NCBI GenBank assembly: GCA_039105265.1
Contig: JAPFFF010000021.1
Location: forward strand, 310,001 to 374,000
Reading direction: 5' to 3'
Source: Tritrichomonas musculus
Lineage: Eukaryota; Parabasalia; Tritrichomonadida; Tritrichomonadidae
Length of the DNA stretch: 64,000 nucleotides
Shown: one piece after another, positions 36,500 through 49,700 of the stretch
Layout: the number at the start of each line of letters is the position of its first letter
Numbering within the stretch: position 1 is the first letter of the stretch
Made by a program: the position numbers and the translations under genes
Notes under the pieces: generated by a model
Database searches by the model: none
Seen by the model: only the letters and a program-made list of their open reading frames with translations
What the model was told of the DNA's origin: nothing

Positions 36500-37830
36500 A
36501 TTCGAATTTTTGGATAACGCTGAGGTGCTTATCTTCTGTTTTGTGCTCTTCTTTCTGGAGTTCTATTTTGAGGAAGTCTTTCTGATTCTGGAATAATAAA
36601 AACGTCATTCGATTATTTCCTTAAATCTCTTTCGAAAATTAATTATGGACACCAAGCTGCTCTTTCCTTTGCTTTTTAAATTTTTTCAACTCCTCGTCGA
36701 ACATAAAGAGAACTCTCAAGAGGTAAAAAATAATTTTCTTTTGGAATAAAAAATAAAATAGAAAATTTTTTGTTTATTTAGTTTTTAATTCGAATTCTTT
36801 GTTTTGGTAAATGATCTTGGGAATTGTTCTTTTTGTCTTTTGGCTAGTTTCGATAAATTAAAGATGCAATAGGAAACTACAGCAGGATTTCGACGAATAT
36901 TCTCTTGCTGATATTCATTTAACAATATGAGTTTCTTCTTGACAGAATCGCATTGCTTTTTCACATTATCAGGCAACGGGCAAGGTCGTCTCCATTCCGC
37001 TGCATGACGCACGAAATCTTTCACAATTGCTGTAGGATTTTCGAAAATTCCAGTCAGATTATGGACCCATTCTTGGAGGTGGGCATCTCCTCGCAAGATC
37101 CAAAAATTTCTGTCCATGGCTCTTATCTTCTTTTAGCCTTAATAATAAGTTTGAAGCAAATTTCGCCAAGCTTTTTTGGTAAAAGTTGAGCAAATCCTGA
37201 TTGGGTCGACTGATTTAATACTTTCATCTTTCGAGTATCCTAACCAAGCCAAGTCAAGTGAGCTAAATGGCTCTAAAACTGCAAGGTCCATAACTCCTCT
37301 CATATACTATAAAGGTATATAATCTTTTTGTGCGATTGTCTAACTGACTTTTCAGGTCTTTTCCCTATTGAAATGGTCGAATATGAAAACATTTGATCAT
37401 TGTCTCCCTTCAAAATGTCAAATAAATCTTTTTAACCTGGGTATATGTTTAATCACTTCTTTAAAATGCTGTTATTGGTCATAAGGATCTGTATTGAATT
37501 ATCAAAATGTGAAGTTTTACACTATAAAACAACCTAAAAAAAAAATTGTAAATATCAGTCATCATTGATTGACGCTTCTAGGATCATTTTATAAAAGTGG
37601 CATCATTTTCATGATTTGAACTATGCTTACAGTGGCATGGTTAAAAATTGTTATGAATACTAATCTTTAAAGAATATTTTTCAAATACTGTCTGAGAACT
37701 GTTGGAGGAACATCAACTTAAATATTTTCTGCATCAAAAGTATTTTCAATTTATAAAAGAATTCTCATAGAGAGTTTAGAGATCTCCCCACCTTTTCCAA
37801 TTAGTTTGTTTTTGGATTCAAGCAATTGTA
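36500..37830 (-). pseudogene. decayed, unrecognised gene
   Basis: The minus strand reads like coding sequence broken into pieces. A 110-codon ATG frame at 36785-37117 (MDRNFWILRGDAHLQEW..., then WRRPCPLPDN) is in the same frame as a shorter coding-like stretch just upstream, about 37120-37290 (DLAVLEPFSSLDLAWLGY, then TKKAWRNLLQTYY), separated by two stop codons. Further upstream, about 37690-37820, a stretch reads ESKNKLIGKGGEISKLS and VPPTVLRQYLKNIL, again broken. Base composition is less AT-rich than the true spacers around it. I do not recognise the family; the VPPTVLRQYL piece would fit a helix-turn-helix protein such as a transposase. It may be one old gene or several fragments. Confidence 0.4.
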
Positions 37831-38338
37831 TGCATCTTATTTCGATTTTCTATTAATAAAAAACGATTTGTTGACTGAAATTGAAATATTATGTCAATAA
37901 ATCGTTTGTATTTTTATAATCTAATTTATTAATTTTGTTTTAGCACTAGATAATTTATATAAATTTAATTTTTATTAGTATATTTACTCAAAAAATATGA
38001 AGATATTTTAATTTTTGTTTAAATGTTTATCTTTATTTTTGTATTAAAAATGATCCACAAGTTTTCAAATTCATTTTTTTTCAAATAAAGCTTATTAATT
38101 TGGTAAACAAATAGTTTCGAACATAATTACATTAAAAAGTGTTCATAAGAACGAAAACTGGACGTTTGTATTGGCGCGTAAATGTGAAATGAGTGAATTC
38201 TTTTGACTGATTTTAAATTAGAAATAAAAAACAAAATATCAATTAAATTTAAAGTATGTTTCACTGAACAATTTATTAAAATACCACATTTATATTTTAA
38301 ATACTTTGTTTGATTCAATATAAATATATTTATCTCAA
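37831..38338. other. AT-rich spacer, nothing recognised
   Basis: About 0.5 kb downstream of the Pcf11-like gene. Only short, low-complexity frames are present. Confidence 0.5.
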
Positions 38339-39340
38339 TTAATGTAAATTAAGAACTCTTCTTATAAGCTCATTTTCGTCAGTTTCTGCTTCATAGTTTT
38401 TGCACTTTTCATGTATATAACCTTTTCCTTCTTCAAATATCGCATCTTTGAGACATTCTTCACCATTGGGGCCGACACATCTGTCGAAAGTTCCTGAACA
38501 TGAAATACATCTAGCATTTGCATTTTCTGGAGTAAGCCGGACCATCTTTATTGATTGTTGACTAGTACGTTGATGATCATCGATATCTAAATCACGAACT
38601 AGTCGTTCATTTATATCAAATTTTGACTGTTCCCATTTAGCACTACTTTTCATCCATTCACGACTCATACGATGGTCTTCATCTGTAGTGCCAGATTCTG
38701 CAAATTGCAATGTGTCGTTAATTATGTCTGGACTTTGATTTGGAGTAATTGAGATTTGCTCTGTTGAATCATTTATACTTTGCTCTATTACTTCAACATT
38801 TGGATTTATTGGGTGCATATAGTCATTAACAGGAATTTGATTTGTTTCTTGAATAAAATTAACATTACTTTGAGGCATGATATTCGGAACTGAGATACTA
38901 GGAGGAGGCGGTGCATTTATTTTTTTATAATTTCTAACACATTCTTGAAGTGATTCAATAACATACTCACTGAAAATGTTCTCTAATTTCCAATGTTCAA
39001 CAAGATTAAATAATTTATCATTTAAATGCTTATCATTTAAATGTAGAGATTGCTCAAAAACTTGAGGAAGTCTCTCTCCAAATTGAGCAGAATAGCTAGG
39101 CTCGCAATTCTTAGAAATTGCATCTACAAGATAGTAGAGAGGAAGAATCGGCTGTTCAATATGCTTTTGAGGTAAAATTGGAGGATGTCTGATTCGACGT
39201 AGTATTTCGTTAATGATGCCTTTTTTGAATCGAGCAAAATCATCTGCAAACCAACAAATACAGTCAACGAATACAAACTGAGGATCATCATATGTGTCAA
39301 GGCGTTCAGACAGAAGCTTTATTGCTTGTTCTTGATCCAT
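38339..39340 (-). CDS. Pcf11-like pre-mRNA cleavage/polyadenylation and termination factor
   Basis: A 333-residue protein. Residues about 1-135 form a CTD-interacting domain (CID): FVDCICWFADDFARFKKGI, LPLYYLVDAISKN, FGERLPQVFEQSL and KLFNLVEHWKLENIFS are typical CID helices, which bind phosphorylated RNA polymerase II tails. A Pro/Asn/Gln/Ser-rich linker follows (about 140-225). Residues about 228-265 (REWMKSSAKWEQSKFDINER) and the zinc-binding-like segment Cys278-x-x-Cys281 ... His310-x-x-Cys313 match the C-terminal Pcf11 layout. Pcf11 couples 3'-end cleavage to transcription termination. This protein is about half the length of yeast Pcf11 (626). Trichomonad poly(A) signals are unusually short, so its 3'-end machinery is of interest. 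ATG at 39340; no clear initiator. Confidence 0.8.
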   Translation of the reverse strand: MDQEQAIKLLSERLDTYDDPQFVFVDCICWFADDFARFKKGIINEILRRIRHPPILPQKHIEQPILPLYYLVDAISKNCEPSYSAQFGERLPQVFEQSLHLNDKHLNDKLFNLVEHWKLENIFSEYVIESLQECVRNYKKINAPPPPSISVPNIMPQSNVNFIQETNQIPVNDYMHPINPNVEVIEQSINDSTEQISITPNQSPDIINDTLQFAESGTTDEDHRMSREWMKSSAKWEQSKFDINERLVRDLDIDDHQRTSQQSIKMVRLTPENANARCISCSGTFDRCVGPNGEECLKDAIFEEGKGYIHEKCKNYEAETDENELIRRVLNLH

Positions 39341-40725
39341 AGACTAAGATTCTATTTTTTATCGTAGATCATCAAAATTTCACCATTAACTGTTTTTTTT
39401 TTTAAAGGATGGATTCTTCTCAATTTCTACTAAAAAAATTTCGTTTTATCTCATTATTTTTTTTGAAATTATATATATTAATTTAATATATATATATAAT
39501 TTAAAGAGCAATTTTTTTTTTATTTTTCATAATAAATTTATTAGAATGGCTGGAAATTCAATTATGTGTTGTCATTTCTAGAGGATTTATTTCGAAATAT
39601 TTCATTCCAAAGATATTATAATATTAAATAATTGAAAATGGTTCAAATTTCAACAGTCATTTTTGAGAAAAAGTTGATTCTTTTGATTAAATATCGATTT
39701 TTCATTTTACTTGGATGAGAATTAACTTTTGGCTGCTTTAAATATTTATATATCATATGAATCAAGTATTTATAAACTTTATATCAGAATATTCTTGCTT
39801 TCATCTTAAATCTAGATTTAGTATATATAAAATTTACAGGGAAAATTTTATTATTGCGATATATAATATATTTTACCTATACTAAAATTAACAAATGAAA
39901 TTATATTGAAATTTTATGATTATTATTGTGAAAATTATATTTTATAAGATATTATTTATTCATTCAAATTTTATATAAAAAGGAAAACTTTTTGATAATC
40001 ATATTATCAAAAAATTGAAATGTTTTTCAAAGAACTTTTTGAAATACTTAAGCTAATGAAAAATATTGAAATATCTTCAAAAACTCCAATATTTTAAATA
40101 CATAAATATATTATCTTTTGCTATATAATGTTTATACTCATGAATATATTAAATGAAAATGGAAGTTCATAATTCAAAGACTTTAAGAAACCAATTATAA
40201 AATAAATTGAAAGGTATTCATAAAAATAATTAAGTCAAAAAGTTTCAATTTTTGACCAATAAATAAATTCGTACGTTTATATTAATTTATGATGATTGCT
40301 ATAAATCAGACAATCTGAAACTTACAATTTCACTCTGCCTATAATCAATAAAAGATTCTGAAATGAAACCTGAATTCTTCTTTTTCTTAATTAATAAAAA
40401 AAAATTATTATTATTTTAAAGATTGATTCATTGTTTATGTTCAAATGGACATTAATAACGCTTTAAAATTTTTTGTACAAAACATATATGTTAAGCTTGT
40501 TTGGCAAAAAATTAATTACATTTATTTTGGCGGGACAGTAATTCTATTTAGATAAAATTTTGAATTTATGAGAATATGAAAAAGTTATTAAGTATATTCA
40601 AAAAATTGAATTATTTAAATAAAAAAAAGTTTCCGTTAAATGCATTTTACTTGAAATGAAAATATAACCGTTTATTTGAAGAAAAGATTTTCAAAAAGTC
40701 TAATTGATTCCTCCACAGCTTCTTC
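39341..40725. other. long AT-rich spacer between divergent genes
   Basis: About 1.4 kb between the divergent Pcf11-like and giant coiled-coil genes. It contains (AT)-rich microsatellite-like stretches near 39470-39510. I see no gene; both promoters should lie at its two ends. Confidence 0.5.
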
Positions 40726-40732
40726 TCATAAA
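40726..40732 (+). promoter_or_regulatory. initiator (Inr) deciding the start of the giant coiled-coil gene
   Basis: TCATAAA immediately precedes the ATG at 40733; the A at 40728 would give a 5-nt leader. This favours ATG 40733 over the upstream TTG at 40676, which has no initiator and is a non-standard start. Confidence 0.6.
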
Positions 40733-43700
40733 ATGAGCAATAGCAGTCAGGGAATCACATTTGGAAAGAAAATTGCAATGATTGAAGATACTGTCGTTCA
40801 ACAACAATCATTTATTGCGAAAATTTTACAAACCATTCAAACTTTCTTACAAAACGATACAAATAAACAGTCGAATAAAGCACTTACGAAACAATTTAAT
40901 CAAATTATTGAAGATTTTCAGCAACAACAGGACAATTTTGGCTTAAATACATCGAAAGATCTCGATCTTTTCTCAAGCATTGATTCAAACAATCAAAAGA
41001 TTAACGAACACCAAAACAAAATAGATGACATTGATTCTGAATTGAAAGCCATTAAATATTTATTAAATAATCTAAAAGATGGCGCTCCATCTGATGATGA
41101 TTTCCAGAGATATAAACAAGAAATAGCAGAAATTGAAAACAAACGAACTAAAAATCAAATGGAACCATTAATAACTTCAGTAAAATGTTTAAAATATGAA
41201 GTAAAAAAGATGAAAGATAATTATTTGAATTTACAACCTCAAAAAAATATCTCAGAGACATCGAATGATTATTCTGAATTAAACCACGAAATCGAATCAA
41301 TGAAATACGAAATAAAGAAATTGAAAGAAGCACTTGGAAATAACAACGTTAGTGGTAATGATAAAAATGCTACCAATCAATCGAACATACAAACAGATGA
41401 TCCAGCTCTGGCCAAAATATATTCTGAACTTTATAAGGTTCGCGATGATCTTAAAGAAGAAATCAATTCACTTCAAGAAGAAGCTGCTCCATTATTAAAT
41501 GAAGAAACCCGAAAATTCCCAGCAAAGCTAAAAGAATTTAAGCGTGAACTTAAACAAATGAAAAAGATCCAAGAAGATACAGAAAAGACAATTTCAGATT
41601 TGCAAGAGAGACAAGAAAAAATATTTAGAAAGCTGAAAAAACTTAGGGATGAAAAAATTAATCCACTTGATGAAAAAGTTGATAAGCTTCAAAGCTCATT
41701 CGATTCATTAGAGGAAAAAGACCAAGGAAGTGGTATAGAAGATATTATAACAGAGCAAAATGAACTTAAGGAAAAGATCGATCAGCTTACGAATCAATTG
41801 AATAATCTAAAAGATAATCAATTCGAGCAAAATGCTATATCACAAGCACAAAAAGATTTACAAAACCTTAAAGAAAAAGTTGTCGATGTTGAAATTCCAG
41901 TGAATACCACAAACTCCACTGAAGAAGATTCGGATGATGCCAAAAAAGGAAATGTTTTAGATGATATACGAGATCTCAAAACAAAAGTCAAAGAACTAGA
42001 AACCAAGAATAAACGCCAGGCTCAATCCATCAACCAATTGCTTGACAATTCGAATAGTTTGAATAATTCCTCTTATGAGAACTTAGAATCTAGAATTCAA
42101 GAACTTGAAAAACGTCTAACGAACTTTGAACCCATATCATCAAATATACAAAATGAAGTTTCAGCAAATAAAGAGTTTATTGATAATTTCTCTCAAAAAC
42201 AAAATGAAATGAATAGATCAATCAATTGCCTTAAGTACGAACTTAAGAAATTGAAGACTAAAAGCGCAAATAATAATGATACAAAAATTATTCCGACAGA
42301 ACGCGATATCGACTTAACTAATAAAAACAATGATGTTTCAAATCAAAGAAGGTTAGATGAGCTAGAAGATGAAGTTCAAAATTTGAAAGATTTATTAAAT
42401 ACACAAAAAGAAGAACTGCTAAAAATAGTTGAAAATAAACAAGTTTTAAGTGATATCGAATCTCTTAAGAATGAAATCAAGAATATAAATGATAAACAAT
42501 CCCAAAAAACCGAAAAAGAAAATGATATCTCAAACTCAAAAATCGATTCTATTGAGACAAATCTTTCTAATATAAAGAGAGAAATAGATACAAACATTAA
42601 TGACCAATTCAATCAATACACAGAAAAATTGCAATCATTAGAAAATTCAATGCTTTCATGCATCAACGAATTAAACAATGAAAAAGAAAAAGTGCAGGGA
42701 AATACTAATCAAGATACAAATGCTTGGCCAACAATTCAAGTTCCAGCAGAAAAACATGAAGTTAATCCTCTTATTGGAATTATTAAAGAAAAAATTCATG
42801 CGCTTGTTGATGAGATGAATCAAGCACCTGAGCAAACCGATGACACAAGGATTCATAAGATGAAACCTTCAATGGAAGATACACAAGAGAATCTTAAGAA
42901 ATTACAAGAAACGCTCAATACTCTTCTTATTCAAGATGAATATCAAACCGTTCAGTTAAATCCACAATTAATGTGGAATTATTTCACCGAACTTAAAGAT
43001 AGGGTTTCTGTATTAGAAGAAAAATCTAACAATAACATTAAAAATAGAGATATTGATTTAATTGAAGAAGAGGAAGAGGAAAAGGAAAATGATATTGACT
43101 TGCTAAAACAAAAAGTATCAGAATTACTTGGAAGTCAGCACCAGGCAATAAACGTGATAAATTCACAATCATCACAAATTGAACAACACACAAATTCAAT
43201 AAATGATCAATTAAGTAGAATCGAAGATCTTGAATCATCAATTCAACAATTAAGAAACACAGAGCCAGATCATGGAGAAATTGACAGTTTATCTGATGAA
43301 ATTAATGAACTCAGAGAAGCACTACTTTCTGTTCAAGAAGAAAATGAAAAACTTAAATCACAAATAGGGGTTCTTGAAGAACATTCATTCTCATTCCTTG
43401 GGTCTACAAAAACATCGAAGAGGGAACCAAATCCAGTTATTGTAATGTTAGAAGCCCAAGTTACTGAATTACTCCAACAAATGGAGGATCCATCATTAAG
43501 GGAAGAACCAGATGAAACAGGAGAACTTCATCCTTCAATGGATCAAGCAGAAAGAGATTTAATTGCTGTCCAGAAGACGCTTCGCGAATTGCTTGAACAA
43601 GAAGAAGCTGATGCAAAACACGAAGCTGCTCGTGCATTCAACTTGATTAATAAACACACACAAAACAGGATTAATCATCTTGAAAACATAATTAGAAAAC

Positions 43701-46700
43701 AGAATAAGACATATCAAGCTGTTGAACATGTTCATAATGAACTTGATTCAATTAAATTCAGATTAAATGAACTTTCTAACTCACAAAAACAAGTTATAAA
43801 CGTTGTCAATCAACAGAATAATCGAATTGATGTTACCAAACAAATGTTAGCACGTGATGTAATTCCTCAATTAGATGATATTCATTCACAATTTGATGAC
43901 CATCTTAGTGAACATTCCTTATATGTATCACAAATACCTAGCCCTTCAAAAGATTCTGTTATGAGACACACACCAAATCCAGTTGTTGAATCATTGAAAG
44001 AACAAATTAACAACTTATTAGAACAAATTGAAAATCCAGATGTTAAATCAACTTGTGAAAATGAAAAGAGTGAAAAATTGAAACCAGACATTGAACAACT
44101 TCAAAAGAATCTTAAGATTCTTCAAGATACTCTTCAACGAATATTATCACAACAAATATATATTCCTGCTGATGAAGCATTAAGAAACTTCCAAGATCAA
44201 ATAGATAATCTTCAAGACAAAATCACCAAACAAGTTCATGACATCAATGAATTAAAGAGAGGAAGCAGCGAGCAATTAGATGAAAGAGTCAGAGAACTTG
44301 AAGATAACCTTAGCTCACTTAAGGCTCAATGCTTAGAGAATTTCAGCAACAATCTTTATGGAGATGAAATCGCCAGATCATCTGAAGAGATCATCTCTCT
44401 TCAAAATGAAGTAAGACAATTAAGAAAAGATTTCGAAGAAGCAACTGGTCAACAAAGTGGATTCGTTTCAAGAAGCGTTATTGAACAACCAGTGATGAAA
44501 ACTACTCCAGAAGGCCATTTCATCATTAAGAAGACCAGACATCTTAATGGAACAACCAATTCCAATGTTGAAAAACTGAAAAATCAAATTGATCGATTGA
44601 ATGAAGAAATTAGAAAGACAGAACTTGATGAAGAAGAAGATGTTGATGAGATTGATGATGATTTACACAGCCATCTTGGAAAGACAAGCAATGATCTTCT
44701 TCGACTTCGTGAACAACTTCAACGAATCCTTAATGGTTATGAAGTTGAAGAAGTTGTTCCATTATCACCACAACAGATGTATGAAAATATTGTTGATTTA
44801 CTTCGAAGAGTTGATCGTTTAGAAGGAAAACCACCTTCTCAAGGAAGCGTCATTTCAAGAGGTATTGGAATCGAACCAGAAGAAGACGTCTTGGAGAAGA
44901 TTCAACAACTTTCATCATCATACAGTACATTTGTTCAAACAGTCAATGGCCATGCCTCTCATATTCATCAAATGAGAGAATCAATTGAAAATCTTGAAGC
45001 TGATCTTGAAGAAGTTCGTAATCAAAATAGAAATGGCTATAATGAGTCATTAGAAGAAATCAAAGACGAACTTCAAAGATTGAAAGAACAATTTGATGAA
45101 TTTAATGATGATTATGACGTCATTGAAATTGAAGGTGATGATGCTGACATTCAACTTGATTTAGAAGATGATGGAGATAATCAAAGAAGTAGAAGAACAA
45201 CTGATGTTGGCGAACGTGGAAGTAAATTAAAGAGACTTGAAGCAAGAATTGCTAAACTTGAAAAACGTTTATTATCAAATAATTCACAAATATTCACTCC
45301 AGATGGAATTCCTTATTCAGAAGGAGGATTCGAAGAAGCTGCCAATTCATCATTATTCAAAACTAATCCTCAAATCAAAGCAATTCAAGATCAGATTGAT
45401 ACTTTAATGAAAGAATTAAATGAATCAGAGTTCGATTCAGAAGATGATAATAAATCTCACGTTAAATCAAACGTTGAAGCCACAAAGAAGCAACTTAAAG
45501 TTTTACAAGATGCATTACAAAAACTTATTCTTGAAGATCAACAAGAAAGAGTAAGACTTGCTACATTATCACCACAAAAGCTTTTATACATGCTTGATGA
45601 GTTAAATGCTAAGTTTAATAAACTTCCTCAAGATATTGGTAGCACTATTGATTATTTGAATTCTGAAGTTAAGAGAATTAATGAACAAGTGGATGAAAAT
45701 ACAAATCACATTCAAGATCAAGATGACCAATATAACACTTTATCAAATAGAGTCAATGAAATCATTGGAAATCAAAATCTCCTAATTCAAAATTCAAATC
45801 AACAAAATCAAAAGATCAATTTGGTTACTGACTTTGTTGAAGAATTCGATACACTTAAACAACAAATTGAAGATCTCGAAGATCAAGTTAGAAATCATAT
45901 CGACGATCATGATACACCTGTAGGATCAGCTACTAAGAAGAAACGAAAGATTCAAACAAGAACTGTTAAGGTTCGTACCGAGAAAGAACCAAATCCATTT
46001 ATTAAAGATGTTCAAGATCAAATTGACGCATTAATTAGCAATATGAACAGTTTGAATGAACAACAGAAACAAGAGGAAAATCAAGATAAAGAATTAGAAT
46101 CTCGTATTATAGAGACAGAAAATGAACTCCACCTTCTTCAAGAAACTTTAAGAAGCCTTCAAGAAATTGAACTAGAAAGTGAAGAGATAATTGAAGAAGA
46201 AGAAGACGAAGATGACGATGAAGTTGCTTCAAGTAAAACAATTAAAGCTCTTAAGAAATCAGATGGCTGTCTTAAATTCGAAGTCAAGCGATTGAAGCAT
46301 AATATGCAACCAATTCAAAGCCGTGACGGAAATAGCAATGAATTGAATTCCAAAATTGATGAATTATCACAAAGAACCAACGTATCTAATAATAAGATTA
46401 ATCAATTAGAGAAACAAATCACCAAGCTTAATAAAGAACTTACAAATCAACCAGAACAGATCCTTTCATCATTGCAATTACTTTGGTCCAAGAAGCCAAA
46501 GGGAACATCCAAATATGCGAAAGGACAAAAGCAGACAGTCAATCCAGTTATTAAAGAAATTCAAGATCAAATTGATGAACTCGTTAGTAAGATGAACGAT
46601 CCTTCAATGATGGATGAAGGCAAAGAAGATGGTGAATTAATACCAGAAATAGAGAAAACACAAGATGAATTGAATCAACTTCGTGAAACATTAAAAGAAT

Positions 46701-49700
46701 TGTTGGAAATCGAAGAATTAAACGAAGAAGAGTCAGAATCAGAAAATGACGAAGGCGCACTTTATATTAGTCCAGCTTTAGTTTTGAGCAGATTGGTCAA
46801 GATCGAGAAAGAATTCATGAAGAATAAAGAGATGGAAGCAGCTATTCACTGTATCAAACATGAAATCAAGAAAGTTAAATATCAAGATTCAGTCCTTCAT
46901 ACAATTAAAGAAAGAACTGACGCATTGACACAATCACAAAATGCAGTTATTCAAGGAATGAACGGATTAAGGTCTTACGTTACAAGTCATCATGATGAAG
47001 ATATTGAAAATGAAATTCTTGATCTTAAGGATCGAGTTGATCAACTTGAAAATCAACCACCATTACCTGTTCCACCTTCTCCAATGGAACGAAATGCCCA
47101 GCTTCCATTGGGAATGACGTCTGGATCATCATCATCAAGAATGATCAGAGAAATTCACAAACCACGAAACGTTAATCCAGTTATCAAAGAGATTCAAGAT
47201 CAAATTGATGTTTTGGTCAGAAAGATGAATGATCCTTCGATCAAGAAAGGCAAAGAAAAAGGTGAATTAAGCCCACGTATAGCTAAATCACAAGCACAAT
47301 TAAATCGTCTCCGTGCCACACTGAAAAGACTTCAAGAAATGGAAGATATTGAGATTGTTGAAGATGATATCAGTCGAGCTGAAGATGAATCATTCTTCAA
47401 TGTTCCAGGCAGCTACTTATCCAAACAATTATTGGTTGAAAACATCAGTTATCTTAACCAAAGAGTAAATTCAGTCATTATTCCAGCTCTTAAATGCATT
47501 AAGCATGAGTTGAAGAATATTAAAGTTAATGGAATTGCAGGTGTCAGATCACGCGGCATTAATTTAGAATTTGGAGAAGAAGAGAAGAATGATCTTTACA
47601 TTAAGCGTATTGAAGAAATATCTTCATCACAACTTCAAGTTGTTTTCAATCTTAATCAGCTTAAACAAATGATTGATCAAACAAATGAAAAATTAGAATC
47701 TGTTCAAGAAACAATTGAAGAACACATTGAGAATGGCCCAGAAAGAGAAATCAATCAAAGATTAGATAATGTTGAAGAAATTTGTGATGAATTACAATCT
47801 GGCGGCGGATTCTTCAAAGGAACAACAATTAAACCTCATTCAAAGAGCAAGACAGTCAATCCAGTCATTCAACTCTTAAAGCAAAGGATTGATGAGTGTG
47901 TTGAACAAATGAATGATCCTAAACTCAAAGAAAACGATGAACTTACAAACCAAGAATTAGATCCAAGCCTTAGCAAAGCTGAGAATGAAGTTCTTATTTT
48001 AAGAGAAACATTAAGAAACTTATTAGAAGAAGAGGAAGAAGAATCAGAAATAGTCGTGACTCCCGAATCATTATATTACATGATCAAAGATCTTAAAGAA
48101 AGAACTGCTCTATTAGAAACCAAAGCAGAAGAAGAGAAAGAAGAAAGAATCCAAAATCTCGAAGAAAACTTCAATGTTCTTAGAACACGATCAGAAGAAC
48201 TTATTGGCAGTCATTATAAACTTATTCAAAGTAACAACATGAATAAATCACAAATAGATAAAGTTATGAATCAATTAACAGATGATTATAATGAGCTTGA
48301 TCACAGAATAGCATCACTCGAAGACGGACAAGTTAATCTACCTGATCAAATGTGGTCACAATCAATCATTGTTCGTTCTCCAAGGACCAAGAAATCATCC
48401 AATCCAGCAATTGAGAAAATTAAACGAAAGATTGATGAACTTGTTAAAGAAATGAATGATCCTTCAATTAAAGATAGCAACAATTCTGAACAGCTCAAAC
48501 CAGATTTAGAGAAAGCTGAACAAGAACTTCATTCATTACAACAAACATTGGCAGCAATTCTTGAGGCAGACGAAGAACAAACAGAAGAGATAATCACACC
48601 TGATTCTCTTTATCAAATGGTTCGTGACATGCAAGATAAGGTTTCATATATGGAAGATAACAACCAAAACTCCATCTTATCAAGAAGCATTTTATTATCT
48701 TCTCCTGGAAAGAAGGCAAAGAAAGCAGCAAAGAAGAAGTATAATAATCCTGAATTAGAAGTCTTAAGAGGAAGAATCGATGATCTTGTTGAACATATGA
48801 ATGATCCAGAAATTGAGAAAAGAGATAAAAGAGTTACTGATAATTCATCTAAACTAAAACCATCATTTAACAAAGCAGAAAATGAACTTCATGTTCTACG
48901 TGATACTCTGAGTGCTTTAATTGAAGAGACAGAAGAAGAAGAAGCTGAAGATGATGAAGAACTTGTTCTTACTCCTGAAACTCTTCCAGAATTCTTATTA
49001 AATCTACGTAACAACTCTAGAAAACTTGATAAATCAATACATTGTCTTAAGTATGAATTGAAGAAACTTAAGAGCTCACCTTTATTAAATCGTTCTCAAG
49101 CAACAGAAGAAGAATTAATGTCTTATTGTGATCGACTTGAAGGTATTGCACAAAACTTTGATAAACATATCATTGAAGCCAAGAAAGAACTCAAGAAATT
49201 CCGTCAAGTTAAATCAACAATAATGAAAGAGAGTGAATTAACAAACAGCATTAAATGCTTGAAACATGAAGTTAAACTTCTCAAGCTTGATAATAAACCT
49301 TCTTCTCGTTCAAGACGTAGTGGCCACAATGACAAAGACAACAACAACAACAATGCTGGCTATGGTAATGATAATGACAATGATGATGATGATGGTGGCA
49401 ATGGACCAAATAACAGACGTCCTAAATCTAAGCAATCATCAGGAAAGAATAAATCATCAAGATCAAATAAAGCCAAAACATTAGAAGAACGTGTTGATAT
49501 AATTGAAGAATCACAAGATAAAACAATTCAGAATGTAAATGCACAACATTCTTATTTAGCACAAATACAGAAAGTTATTCAGCAGTTCCAAGAGAGACTT
49601 GATGAACAACAACAACAACAGCCAATTGGTGGAAAAGTTACAAAACGTTCAATTTCAGGTTTAAATCCTCTAGATGAATTTGAAGAAGATGAAGAAGATA

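Noticed and set aside
40676-40732. TTG start for the giant coiled-coil protein
   Set aside because: The ATG at 40733 has an initiator directly in front of it.
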